A stretch of 64,000 nucleotides of DNA from Pseudomonadota bacterium (GTDB taxonomy: Bacteria; Pseudomonadota; Gammaproteobacteria; Burkholderiales; Burkholderiaceae_C): positions 1 through 64,000 of the forward strand of contig JAIUOW010000023.1 of the NCBI GenBank assembly GCA_020161775.1, in the 5' to 3' direction. A model generated the notes under the pieces. That model did no database searches and had not been told where the DNA came from. It saw only the letters and a list, made by a program, of their open reading frames with translations. The position numbers were made by a program, and so were the translations under genes. The first letter of the stretch is position 1. The number at the start of each line of letters is the position of its first letter. This document shows, one piece after another, positions 37,266 to 45,621 of the stretch.

Positions 37266-38228
37266 TTATTCGACCTTCGCGCCCGACAGCTGCACCACTT
37301 TGCCCAGGTCAGCGATCTCCTTGCGGATGAACGCACTGAACTCCTCGGGCGTGGCGTTCATGGGGACGGCACCCATCTCGGCCAGCTTGCGGCGCGTCTC
37401 GGGCTCGGCCACGATGGTTTTCATGGCGGCGTTGACGCGAGCCACGGCGTCGGCTGGCGCGCCGGTGCGCGTGACCAGGCCGACCCAGATGCGGATTTCG
37501 TAGCCGGGGATGAACTCGCTGATCGCCGGAATATTGGGATAGCGCGGGCTGCGCGCCTGTGTGGTGACGCCCAGCGCGCGCACCTTGCCCGAGTCGATCA
37601 GCGGCGCCACTTCGGAGATTCCGCCGAAGTACGCCTGCACGCGGTTGCCCATCACGTCTACCAGCGCGGCGCTGCCCTGCTTGTAGGGCACGTGGATCAT
37701 CTTGCCGTTGGCCATGCTGTTGAACAGCGCGCCCGCCAGATGCTGCGACGTGCCACTGCCGCCCGAGCCGTAGTTGATGACCGTGCTGCCGCCTCGGGCC
37801 AGCGCCATGAACTCGCGCATGTCCTTGGCCGGCAGCTCGTTGCTAACCACCAGCATGTTGGGGATCATGGCCATGGGGCTGATCGCCACGAAGTCCTTTT
37901 CCAGGCTGTAAGTGAGGTTGCTGTACAGGCTGGGATTGGTCGCGTGCGTGTTGGAAATCATCAGCAGCGTGTAGCCGTCGGGCGCGGCTTTGGCGGCGTA
38001 GGCCGCACCGATGTTTGCGGCGGCGCCACCGCGGTTTTCCACAACCACCGGCTGGCCCAGCAGGTCGCGCAGGCGGTCGGCGGCCACGCGGGCCATGATG
38101 TCGGTGTTGCCGCCTGCCGCGAACGGCACGACCATGGTCACCGGCCGTTGCGGCCAGGCCTGGCCAAATGAAGGGGCAGCCGCCAGCGAGGCGCCGGCCA
38201 GCACGATGAGTCTGCGCGTTGAATCCAT
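37266..38228 (-). CDS. Bug-family (TTT) solute-binding protein 1
   Basis: The 320-residue exported protein has a signal peptide (~1-22) and the family's VTMVVPFAAGGNTDIMAR, VENRGGAAANIGA and VPYKQGSAAL motifs. These proteins bind carboxylates in the periplasm for tripartite tricarboxylate transporters or for sensing. No TctA/TctB membrane genes are in the window, so it must use a distant permease. It lies in the operon between the RraA-like and CoA-transferase genes. Confidence 0.92.
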   Translation of the reverse strand: MDSTRRLIVLAGASLAAAPSFGQAWPQRPVTMVVPFAAGGNTDIMARVAADRLRDLLGQPVVVENRGGAAANIGAAYAAKAAPDGYTLLMISNTHATNPSLYSNLTYSLEKDFVAISPMAMIPNMLVVSNELPAKDMREFMALARGGSTVINYGSGGSGTSQHLAGALFNSMANGKMIHVPYKQGSAALVDVMGNRVQAYFGGISEVAPLIDSGKVRALGVTTQARSPRYPNIPAISEFIPGYEIRIWVGLVTRTGAPADAVARVNAAMKTIVAEPETRRKLAEMGAVPMNATPEEFSAFIRKEIADLGKVVQLSGAKVE

Positions 38229-38269
38229 GTGATGTCTCCTTGGGTCGTTGGGGTGGGTCGGCGGGTGCG

Positions 38270-38941
38270 TCAGAGCTTGCGCAGCGCCGCCTCGACGAAG
38301 CCTCGGTCCCAGCGGCCGGCTTCAATATCAATCTCCAGAGCCTGTTCGTCGCGGTGGCGGCCCTCGGCCACATCCACGATTGCGTCGGCCTGGTCGCGCG
38401 GGATCAGCACCACGCCGTCGCTGTCGCCGACCAGCAGATCACCCGGTGCGACGGACAGCCCGCCTGCGGCAATGGGGTAGCCGATCTCACCGGGGCCGCT
38501 CTTGTAGGGGCCGTTAGGGGTGGCGCCTCGCGCCACAACCGCAAAGTCCATCGCGGCCAGTTCGTCCACGTCGCGGATGGCGCCGTCCACCACCAACGCC
38601 TCGATGCCGCGCTTTACGGCGTGGCGCGACATCATGGCACCCAGGATGGCGTTGGTCGGCACGCCGCCCGCGTCGATCACCACCACATCACCGGGGCGGG
38701 CCATGTCCAGCGCGCGGTGCACAAACAGGTTGTCGCCGGGGCGCACACGCACCGTGAAGGCGGGGCCGGCAAACCTCTTGCGCCCGCCGTAGGCGATGAA
38801 GCCCGCGGGGAAAGCCTGCAGCCGGTTGGCGGCATCGCCGATCACGGCCGCCGGAATCTGCCGGTAGCGCTCGACCAGCGCGGCGTCCACGCGCGGCCAG
38901 TCGGGGTTGATGCGAAGGCCGAGGCCTGTGAGGTGCTCCAT
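38270..38941 (-). CDS. RraA-like aldolase/demethylmenaquinone methyltransferase-family protein
   Basis: The 223-residue protein is of the HMG/CHA aldolase (RraA-like) fold: DVVVIDAGGVPTNAILG, then VVDGAIRDVDEL, which holds the Arg-Asp pair typical of the divalent-metal aldolases that split 4-hydroxy-2-oxo acids. The open frame extends to 39151, but ATG-38941 with GGAAAAGAG upstream is the better start. In a carboxylate-degradation operon, aldolase or oxaloacetate decarboxylase activity is more plausible than RNase E inhibition. Confidence 0.85.
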   Translation of the reverse strand: MEHLTGLGLRINPDWPRVDAALVERYRQIPAAVIGDAANRLQAFPAGFIAYGGRKRFAGPAFTVRVRPGDNLFVHRALDMARPGDVVVIDAGGVPTNAILGAMMSRHAVKRGIEALVVDGAIRDVDELAAMDFAVVARGATPNGPYKSGPGEIGYPIAAGGLSVAPGDLLVGDSDGVVLIPRDQADAIVDVAEGRHRDEQALEIDIEAGRWDRGFVEAALRKL

Positions 38942-38960
38942 CTCTTTTCCTTGTGTGTGA

Positions 38961-40118
38961 TCAGCCGGCTGCCCTGGCGCCCAGCACGCCTGCGCGGGTG
39001 AGCGTGTCGATGTCCTGCGCCGCAAAGCCCCAAGCCGCCAGCGCGGTGGCCGTGCTCTGGCCGGGGATGTCGGGTTTGGTGGGCATGCCGCTGGGCGTGC
39101 GGCTGAAGCGCGGCGCGGGCGCGGGCTGCACGATGCCGTCGACCTCGACAAAGGTGCCGCGTGCCACGTTGTGCGGATGACGCGGCGCCTCGGCCAGGCT
39201 CAGCACGGGCGCGAAGCAGGCATCGCTGCCTTCCAGCAGCGCGCACCACTGGTCGCGTGTGCGCGTGGCAAAGACGGCTTGCAGCACGTCGCGTGCTTCG
39301 TCGTTGGGCAGGTCGTCCAGCGCGGGCTGGCGGTCCTTCAGGCCGAGCTTGTCCAGCAGCAGCGCGCGGAACTTCGGCTCCACCGGCGCGACGGACACGT
39401 ACTTGCCGTCCGCGCACAGGTAGGTGTCGAAATACCAGGCACCGCCGTCGGTGGCATTGGTGCCCCGTTCGTCGCTGTGCAGGCCCGCGGCATAGCGGCC
39501 GTAGTAGTCGGTCATGAGCGACGCACTGCCGTCCACCATCGATGCGTCCACCACCTGGCCCTGGCCCGAGGTGCGCGCCTCGATCACGGCGCTGAGCAGG
39601 CCCAGGGCCAGGTACATGGCGCCGCCGCCGAAATCGCCGGTCAGCACCAGCGGCGGCGTGGGCGGCTGGCCCTTGCGCCCGATGGAGTGCAGCACGCCGC
39701 TGAGCGCGATGTAGTTGATGTCGTGGCCGGCACCCATGGCCAGCGGGCCGTCCTGGCCCCATCCCGTCATGCGGCCGTAGACCAGGCGCGGGTTGCGCGC
39801 GAAGCACACGTCGGGGCCGAACCCCATGCGCTCCAGCGTCCCGGGGCGGAACACGTCGATCAGCGCGTCGGCCTGTTCGATCAGCTTCAGCGCGGCCTCG
39901 ATGCCGTCCTTGTGTTTCAGGTCGATGCTGACCGACGGCCGGCTGCGTTTGAGGATGTTGTAGCGGTCGGGCCGGGGCGTACCCAGGCCGTGCGGCTCGG
40001 TCCGGTCGATGCGGATCACGTCCGCGCCCAGATCGGCCAGCAGCATGGCGCACATGGGGCCAGGCCCGATGCCACCGAACTCCACGATGCGAACACCGCT
40101 GAGCGGCCCCTTGTTCAT
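38961..40118 (-). CDS. Alpha-methylacyl-CoA racemase-like, CaiB/BaiF CoA-transferase superfamily
   Basis: The 385-residue protein starts MNKGPLSGVRIVEFGGIGPGP with AGGAGAC eight bases upstream; the frame is open to 40175 but the conserved start is at 40118. It has both residues of AMACR-type racemases: the His in GAGHDINYIALSG and the Asp in LTGDFGGGAM. That favours 2-methylacyl-CoA racemisation over CoA transfer, though some transferases share the motif. It is the first gene of the leftward operon and is divergent from the GH105-like gene. Confidence 0.88.
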   Translation of the reverse strand: MNKGPLSGVRIVEFGGIGPGPMCAMLLADLGADVIRIDRTEPHGLGTPRPDRYNILKRSRPSVSIDLKHKDGIEAALKLIEQADALIDVFRPGTLERMGFGPDVCFARNPRLVYGRMTGWGQDGPLAMGAGHDINYIALSGVLHSIGRKGQPPTPPLVLTGDFGGGAMYLALGLLSAVIEARTSGQGQVVDASMVDGSASLMTDYYGRYAAGLHSDERGTNATDGGAWYFDTYLCADGKYVSVAPVEPKFRALLLDKLGLKDRQPALDDLPNDEARDVLQAVFATRTRDQWCALLEGSDACFAPVLSLAEAPRHPHNVARGTFVEVDGIVQPAPAPRFSRTPSGMPTKPDIPGQSTATALAAWGFAAQDIDTLTRAGVLGARAAG

Positions 40119-40167
40119 CTGCTTGTCTCCTGTCTTCGGTGCAGTATGGAAGTTATCGGTAGCAAGG

Positions 40168-40189
40168 TCAAGCAAATTCGAGCAAATTC
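40168..40189. promoter_or_regulatory. Candidate operator: two 10-bp-phased AAATTC repeats
   Basis: TCAAGCAAATTC (40168-40179) is followed in phase by TCGAGCAAATTC (40178-40189). Related 12-mers lie before the second Bug gene and before the DeoR-type regulator. The site sits between the divergent AMACR-like and GH105-like genes, close to their likely promoters. Confidence 0.45.
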
Positions 40190-40277
40190 ATCCAGATATG
40201 CTTTTCAATCTACCAAAATATTCCATATACTCCAGCGCGACGGACCAGTGGTGGGCCGAAAAGTGGAGACACAACGA

Positions 40278-41276
40278 ATGACAAGCAGCATCGTCCAGCG
40301 CATCGTGGATTACGGATGGCGTGGCGTGAACACCGGTGGCAAGCACTCCGGATTGCTGAACGCGATGTACACGGCGGGCCTGCGCAAGGGCTTCGACGAA
40401 CGGGTGGCCGAGGTGCTGGCCGGCCCCGTGATCACCCATCCCAACCTGGCGGACAGTTCGTCGCGCATGCGCCCGTTGGTGCTGGCCGGCAAGGCGGCCG
40501 AAGCCCGCGCGGCCAACGACGTCTTCCAGAAAGAGCGGGTGGTGGCTGGCGGCGTGACGCAGCACACCACAGCGCGCAGCACCCACGGCTGGGTCTTTGC
40601 CGACACGGCCTACATGGTGCCGCCTTCACAGGCCATCCTGGGCAACTGGGAGCTGGCGTTCGCCGACCTCAAGGGCTATCACAAGATCCTGGCTCAGCCC
40701 GACGGGCTGATGCGCCACGTGTTCAACGCGGGCGTGCCGGCCGAGGAAAGTTACGTCGACCTGGACCTGTGGATCGATGGCACTGCCTGGGGCCGCGCGA
40801 ACGGCTGGTGGACGGCGGGCGTGGTGGACGTGCTCGAAGTCATTCCGCAGGCATCGTGGGATGCGGAACTCGTGGCCATGTACGAAAAGACCGTGGCGCG
40901 TCTGATCGAATGTCAGGACGACGGCATCTGGCGTGCGACCATCGACGACTCATACTCGCTGCTGGACACCAGTGCCACGGTGATGATCGGCTACGCGCTG
41001 GCCAAGGGCGCGCAGCTCGGCCTGGGCGGCGAGAAGGCTGAAAAGGCCAGCTTTGCCGCGCTGGAACGTGTCATGCGCCACCACTTCGACTGGAAGAACG
41101 CGATCTTGCGCGACCAGCAGTACGGGCCGATGATCGTCAACGTCTCCAGCGCCAACCCGCGCCATCACGACCATGGCAATGCCTACGGCCAGGGCTTCCT
41201 GGCCGCTCTGTATGCGTTGAATGCCGACGGCGTGCGCGTGCGCGACCTCGGCATTCGCTCGCTGCGCAACGCTTGA
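40278..41276 (+). CDS. GH88/GH105-like (unsaturated uronyl hydrolase fold) protein
   Basis: The 332-residue protein has the landmarks of the six-hairpin hydrolases of families 88/105: WIDGTAWGRANGWW followed by DVLEVIP, the catalytic-region block DSYSLLDTSATVMIGYALAKG, and a GNAYGQGFLAALY terminus. These enzymes hydrate the vinyl ether of unsaturated uronic-acid sugars. There is no signal peptide, so it would act in the cytoplasm. The long upstream open frame (from 39171) is a shadow of the AMACR-like gene; ATG-40278 has GGAGA upstream. The acyl-CoA dehydrogenase follows after 19 bases. The pairing with CoA chemistry is unusual. Confidence 0.75.
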   Translation: MTSSIVQRIVDYGWRGVNTGGKHSGLLNAMYTAGLRKGFDERVAEVLAGPVITHPNLADSSSRMRPLVLAGKAAEARAANDVFQKERVVAGGVTQHTTARSTHGWVFADTAYMVPPSQAILGNWELAFADLKGYHKILAQPDGLMRHVFNAGVPAEESYVDLDLWIDGTAWGRANGWWTAGVVDVLEVIPQASWDAELVAMYEKTVARLIECQDDGIWRATIDDSYSLLDTSATVMIGYALAKGAQLGLGGEKAEKASFAALERVMRHHFDWKNAILRDQQYGPMIVNVSSANPRHHDHGNAYGQGFLAALYALNADGVRVRDLGIRSLRNA

Positions 41277-41295
41277 ACGAAACGGCAGGCCCGGC

Positions 41296-42444
41296 ATGGA
41301 CTTCAAAATTTCGGAAGAGCAGACGGCGATTCTTGACATGACGCGGCGCTTTGCGCGCGAGCGCATCCGCCCGCATGTACGGCAATACGACCGCGACGAG
41401 CGGTTTCCGCTGGAGATTTATGCCGAGATGGGGCCGCTGGGCTTGACCGGCGGCGTGATCCCGGAGGCCTATGGTGGCGCCGGCATGGACTTCGTGACGT
41501 ATGCGCTGATGGTCATGGAGCTGGCCGAGGTCTGCCAGGTCATGGCCTGCGCGGCCACCTGGGCCAGCGGCGTGGGCGGTCTCAGTGTGCTGAACTTCGG
41601 CACCGAGGAGCAGAAGCAGAAGTACCTGGCGCCGCTGGCGCGCGGACAGGGGCCCGTGGCCTTTGCGCTGACCGAGACGCACACCGGCTCGGACGTCGCG
41701 TCCATGCGCACGCGCGCCGTGCGCGACGGTGACCACTACGTGCTCAACGGCACCAAGACCTGGATCTCGGCCGTGGCCGTGGCGCGCTGGATCGTGACCT
41801 TTGCCACGCTGGACGCCAGCGCGGGGCGCAAGGGCATCACGGCGTTTCTGCTGGAGCCCGAGTGGGCCGGCATCACGCGCACACCGTTCAAGAACAAGGT
41901 CGGCTTTCGCCCGCTGGAATCGGGTGAGCTGGTGCTGGACAACGTGCGCGTACCGGTGGCCAACCGCCTGGGCGAAGAAGGCCAGGGCTTCAAGATCGCG
42001 ATGTCGTCGGTGGAAAGCGGCCGGCTCACGGTGGCCGCGCGCTGCGTCGGCATGATGCGCGCGTGCCTGGCCCTGGCCAGCGACTATGCGAAGACGCGCG
42101 AGACCTTCGGTCAGCCCATCGGCCAGCGGCAGCTGGTGCAGTCCAAGATCACCGACATGCGCGTGGCTTACGAGACGGCGCGCCTGCTGGTGCTGCAGGC
42201 CGCGTGGAAGAAGGACAACGGCGAACGCGCCCGGGCCGACATGTCCATGGCCAAGATGTACGCGAGCGACGCGCTGATGCGCACCGCCGAGGACGCCATG
42301 CAGATCCATGGCGCCTACGGCTGCTCGGACGAATACGACATCGGCCGCTACTGGCGCGACGCCAAGTTCATGCAGACAATCGAAGGCAGCAACGAGATTC
42401 ACCGCGGGCTGATCGCGGAGTACGAGCTGGGGTATCGGCAGTAG
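41296..42444 (+). CDS. Acyl-CoA dehydrogenase
   Basis: The 382-residue flavoprotein oxidises an acyl-CoA to the 2-enoyl-CoA. Motifs: AFALTETHTGSDVASM for FAD/substrate binding, NGTKTWIS, SSVESGRLTVAARCVG, ETFGQPIGQ, and the catalytic-base region QTIEGSNEIHRG. Short- and branched-chain enzymes (isobutyryl- or 2-methylbutyryl-CoA) share this organisation; the substrate cannot be assigned. The start was chosen at ATG-41296, which gives the conserved MDFKISEEQTAILDMTRRF. It converges with the SDR gene, 6 bases apart. Confidence 0.92.
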   Translation: MDFKISEEQTAILDMTRRFARERIRPHVRQYDRDERFPLEIYAEMGPLGLTGGVIPEAYGGAGMDFVTYALMVMELAEVCQVMACAATWASGVGGLSVLNFGTEEQKQKYLAPLARGQGPVAFALTETHTGSDVASMRTRAVRDGDHYVLNGTKTWISAVAVARWIVTFATLDASAGRKGITAFLLEPEWAGITRTPFKNKVGFRPLESGELVLDNVRVPVANRLGEEGQGFKIAMSSVESGRLTVAARCVGMMRACLALASDYAKTRETFGQPIGQRQLVQSKITDMRVAYETARLLVLQAAWKKDNGERARADMSMAKMYASDALMRTAEDAMQIHGAYGCSDEYDIGRYWRDAKFMQTIEGSNEIHRGLIAEYELGYRQ

Positions 42445-42449
42445 CGCCC

Positions 42450-43235
42450 TCAGCGCAGTTCGCCGCGCGCCGCGTCGTACAGCACACCGGCCGCGGCAAA
42501 GCCGCCGTCCACATTCAGCACGTGGCCGGTGACGAAGCTCGCATCGTCCGAGCACAGGAAGCTCACCGCGCCCGCGATCTCGGCCGGCGTCGCGTAGCGC
42601 TTGAGCGCCATGCGGCCCAGGAACGCCTCGCGCTGCGCCGGGCCGTGGGCGGTGCGTTCGACCTGCGTGGGCCCGGGCGCCACGGCGTTGACCAGGATGC
42701 CGTGCGGCGCCAGCTCCATCGCCATGGTCTGCGTGAGGTTGATGATGGCGGCCTTGGACGCGCCGTAGGCGGCGCGCCCGATGCCGCCGGCCTGGCCCGA
42801 CACCGACGACAGGTTCACGATGCGCCCGCCGCCGGTTTGCACCATCAGCCGCGCGGCCGCCTGCCCGCACAGGAACACGCCCGCCAGATTGACGCGCAGC
42901 ACGCGCTGGAACTGTGGCAACGTCGTCTCCAGGAACGGTGTGCGTTCGGCGATGCCGGCGTTGCTGATCTGCAGGTCCAGCCGGCCGTGGCGTTCGGCCA
43001 CCTGCGCGTACACGCGCTGCACCGACGCCGGGTCGGCCACGTCCAGCACGGCGCCATGGGCCGGCGCGGGCGAGCCCTGCAACTGTTCCAGCGCCCGCGT
43101 CACGCGTTGCGGATCGATGTCGGCGGCAATCACGGTGGCACCGTCGGCCGCCAGGCGCAGCGCGATGCCGCGGCCGATGCCGGCGCCCGCGCCGGTGACC
43201 AGCGCGATTCTGCCTGTGAGCGGGGCGCCGCTCAT
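42450..43235 (-). CDS. Short-chain dehydrogenase/reductase
   Basis: The 261-residue SDR has TGAGAGIGRG for NAD(P) binding, an NAG motif, and the catalytic Ser-Tyr-Lys set (NLSSVSG, YGASK). Asp37-Ile-Asp (AADID) after the second strand favours NAD. It probably oxidises a 3-hydroxyacyl-CoA in this operon. ATG-43235 overlaps the MaoC gene stop (43232) by four bases; the frame extends further but has no better start. Confidence 0.9.
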   Translation of the reverse strand: MSGAPLTGRIALVTGAGAGIGRGIALRLAADGATVIAADIDPQRVTRALEQLQGSPAPAHGAVLDVADPASVQRVYAQVAERHGRLDLQISNAGIAERTPFLETTLPQFQRVLRVNLAGVFLCGQAAARLMVQTGGGRIVNLSSVSGQAGGIGRAAYGASKAAIINLTQTMAMELAPHGILVNAVAPGPTQVERTAHGPAQREAFLGRMALKRYATPAEIAGAVSFLCSDDASFVTGHVLNVDGGFAAAGVLYDAARGELR

Positions 43236-43684
43236 CCCGGGTTCTTGCGCCGCACCATGCGCACCATCTGGCCCTGGCACATGGTGGTGCCGTCATGCTT
43301 GACCAGGCGCGCGTCCCAGAACACCAGGCCGCGGTCCTTCTTGCTGACGTCGCGCTTTTCCTTGACCGCCGCCACCAGGTGCACCGTGTCGCCGATGAAG
43401 CCCGGCGCCAGGAACCGCCACTCGATACCCGCCAGCGCCATGCCGGTCTCATCCGTGATGCCGATGCGGTTGTACAGGCCGTTGGCGATGCTCACCAGCA
43501 GCATGCCGTGCGCCGCACGCTGGCCGAACACCGAGTTTTTGGCAGCCTCGGTGCTGATGTGGAAGTCGGTCAGGTCACCGGTCAGGCCGGCGAAGACGTA
43601 CAGGTCGTATTCAGCGATCGTGCGCGACGGGGAGCGGAACTCCTCGCCCACGACTAGTTCTTCAAAGTATCTCGATTTTTCCAT
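43232..43684 (-). CDS. MaoC-like (R)-specific enoyl-CoA hydratase/dehydratase
   Basis: The 150-residue hot-dog-fold protein has the hydratase-2 motif AGLTGDLTDFHIS followed by AAHGML, where the Asp and His are catalytic. It would hydrate a 2-enoyl-CoA, or dehydrate a branched 3-hydroxyacyl-CoA as in mesaconyl- or itaconyl-CoA metabolism. The stop overlaps the SDR start; the ECH gene lies 42 bases upstream in the same operon. Confidence 0.9.
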   Translation of the reverse strand: MEKSRYFEELVVGEEFRSPSRTIAEYDLYVFAGLTGDLTDFHISTEAAKNSVFGQRAAHGMLLVSIANGLYNRIGITDETGMALAGIEWRFLAPGFIGDTVHLVAAVKEKRDVSKKDRGLVFWDARLVKHDGTTMCQGQMVRMVRRKNPG

Positions 43685-43726
43685 GATGGTCCTTCGTTGC
43701 GGCCTTGGGGCTGCGCGCCGGTGGCG

Positions 43727-44545
43727 TTAGCGGCCTTCGTAGCGGGGCGCGCGCCGGTCCTCGAACGCTTGCGCGCCTTCCAGCGCGTCCTGCGTCATGC
43801 GCAGCACGCGGTTCTGGTGTTCGCCGACACGCAGGCCTTCCTCGACGCCGGCACCCATGGTGCGCCAGACTGTCTCCTTGGCAGCCTGTACGGCCAGCGT
43901 GGGCAGCGCGGCGATGCGCGCCGCGATGTCCTGCGCCACGGGCAGCAGATCACCGGGTTCGACGACCCGGTTCACTAGCCGCATGGCCAGCGCCTCCTGG
44001 GCGTCGATGATGCGCCCAGTCAAAAGCATCTCCATCGCCAGCCCCATGCCCACCAGGCGCGGTAGCCAGTACAGGCCGCCGCTGCCGGGCACCACGCCCT
44101 TGGTCACTTCGGGCAGGCCGAAGCGCGCACCGGCCGCAGCCACGCGGATGTCGCAGTTGAGCGCCAGTTCAAGCCCGCCCCCCAATGCCAGCCCCTGCAC
44201 CGCGGCGATCACCGGCTTGTGCAGCGTCGCTGGCGGCACGTAGTGGATACGGCGCGCCTCGCCTTCGCGGCTGGACCATTCGTCGTCCTGCGGCGCGGGC
44301 TCGCCCGCGCGCGCGCGTGGGCCGAAGCCCAGATCGGTCTCCCGCAGATCGCGGCCTGAGCAGAAACTGTCCCCGCTGGCGTGCAGGATCGCCACCTTCA
44401 CCGTGCGGTCCAGCGCGATCGCCTGCCAGGCACGCGATAGCGCCCGCACAGACGCGGGCGACAACGCGTTGTGGACCGCCGGGCGGTTCAGGCAGACATA
44501 GGCGATGCCGGCGTCGATCCGGTAGCTGACGGCGTCCTGGGTCAT
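43727..44545 (-). CDS. Enoyl-CoA hydratase/isomerase (crotonase family)
   Basis: The 272-residue crotonase has the oxyanion-hole segments SGDSFCSGRDL and LALGGGLELAL and the acidic region LPEVTKGVVPGSGG with a catalytic-type glutamate. The exact reaction (hydratase, isomerase, or lyase) is not decided. ATG-44545 gives the normal family N-terminus; longer starts run into the neighbouring Bug gene, whose stop lies only 10 bases upstream. Confidence 0.9.
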   Translation of the reverse strand: MTQDAVSYRIDAGIAYVCLNRPAVHNALSPASVRALSRAWQAIALDRTVKVAILHASGDSFCSGRDLRETDLGFGPRARAGEPAPQDDEWSSREGEARRIHYVPPATLHKPVIAAVQGLALGGGLELALNCDIRVAAAGARFGLPEVTKGVVPGSGGLYWLPRLVGMGLAMEMLLTGRIIDAQEALAMRLVNRVVEPGDLLPVAQDIAARIAALPTLAVQAAKETVWRTMGAGVEEGLRVGEHQNRVLRMTQDALEGAQAFEDRRAPRYEGR

Positions 44546-44555
44546 GCGGGCCGCG

Positions 44556-45539
44556 TCATTGCACGAAGCGGCCCGCCAGCACCTTGTCCCAGCGCGCGTG
44601 CTGGGCGCGGATGTAGGTGTCGAATTCCTGCGGGGTGGTGTACCTCGCGTCCATGCCGACATTGGCCATGGCCTGCCGCACGTCATCCCTTGCCAGCACC
44701 TCACGCAGTGCCGCGTTGATGCGCGTCACCAGCTCCGGGGGCATCTTGGCCGGGCCCCACAGGCCGAGCCACGTCTTGTGGTCCAGCGCGGGAAAACCGG
44801 CTTCGCTGGCACTGGGCACGTCGGGCAAGGCGGCGCTGCGCTCGGGCTGCATGACCGCCAGCGCGCGCAGGCGGCCGGACTTGATCATCGGCACCACCTG
44901 GGCGACGGTGCCGGCATTCATCTGGATCTCTCCGGCGACGACCGCTGCGGTCGCCGGACCACCGCCCTTGTAGGGCACATGCGTCAACTTGGTCTGGGTG
45001 ACCATCTGCATGAGCTCACCGCCGAGATGGTCCGACCCTCCGATGCCCGAAGAACCGAAGTTGATCTGACCGGGGTTTCGCTTGGCGTAATCCACCAGTT
45101 CGGCCAGTGTGCGCGCCGGCACGCCGGGGTGGACCGAGATGACGTTGGAGCCCTCGGCCAGCATGCCGATGGGCGTGAACGACTTCAGCGGATCGAACGG
45201 CATGTTCTTCTGCACATGGTGCGTCGTGACCATGGCGATGTGATAGACCAGAAGGGTGTTGCCGTCGGGTTCGGCGTTGGCCACCGAAGCGGCGCCGATG
45301 GTCCCTGCGGCGCCCGCAGTATTCACCACCACGAACTGGGTGCCGAACTTCTCGGACAGCCGCGGTGCGATGGTGCGTGCGATGAAATCCGTGGCGCCCG
45401 CCGGCGCGAACGGCACGACGAGCTTGACGGGTGTTTTACCGAACTCGGTGGCTTGCGCCAGGGGCAGGCAGCACGTGGCGGCCGCCAGCAGTCCGAGCGC
45501 GACCTTGCGCCGCCGGGTGATGGGGGAAAGTACGGGCAT
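44556..45539 (-). CDS. Bug-family (TTT) solute-binding protein 2
   Basis: The 327-residue exported protein has a signal peptide (residues ~10-30), LVVPFAPAGATDFIAR, NTAGAAGTIGAASV and THVPYKGGGPATA. ATG-45539 has GGAG eight bases upstream. It lies between the AMP-ligase and enoyl-CoA hydratase genes, so the carboxylate it binds is presumably the ligase's substrate. A phased AAATC/AAATTC site lies upstream (45597-45621). Confidence 0.92.
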   Translation of the reverse strand: MPVLSPITRRRKVALGLLAAATCCLPLAQATEFGKTPVKLVVPFAPAGATDFIARTIAPRLSEKFGTQFVVVNTAGAAGTIGAASVANAEPDGNTLLVYHIAMVTTHHVQKNMPFDPLKSFTPIGMLAEGSNVISVHPGVPARTLAELVDYAKRNPGQINFGSSGIGGSDHLGGELMQMVTQTKLTHVPYKGGGPATAAVVAGEIQMNAGTVAQVVPMIKSGRLRALAVMQPERSAALPDVPSASEAGFPALDHKTWLGLWGPAKMPPELVTRINAALREVLARDDVRQAMANVGMDARYTTPQEFDTYIRAQHARWDKVLAGRFVQ

Positions 45540-45596
45540 GGCAATGTCTCCTTCTTTTTGCCAGAGTATGGATGAGTTTGAGACATTGTCAAAGAT

Positions 45597-45621
45597 AAAT
45601 CCTCCGAAATCGATCAAATTC
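45597..45621. promoter_or_regulatory. Candidate operator: phased AAATC, AAATC, AAATTC cores
   Basis: AAATC at 45597 and 45607 and AAATTC at 45616 are 10 and 9 bases apart. The last lies within TCGATCAAATTC (45610-45621), which matches the 12-mer at 40168-40189. It overlaps the ligase stop codon and precedes the second Bug gene. Confidence 0.4.

Noticed and set aside
39171-40277. N-terminal extension of the GH105-like gene
   Set aside because: It is antisense to the AMACR-like gene; the true start at 40278 has its own ribosome site.
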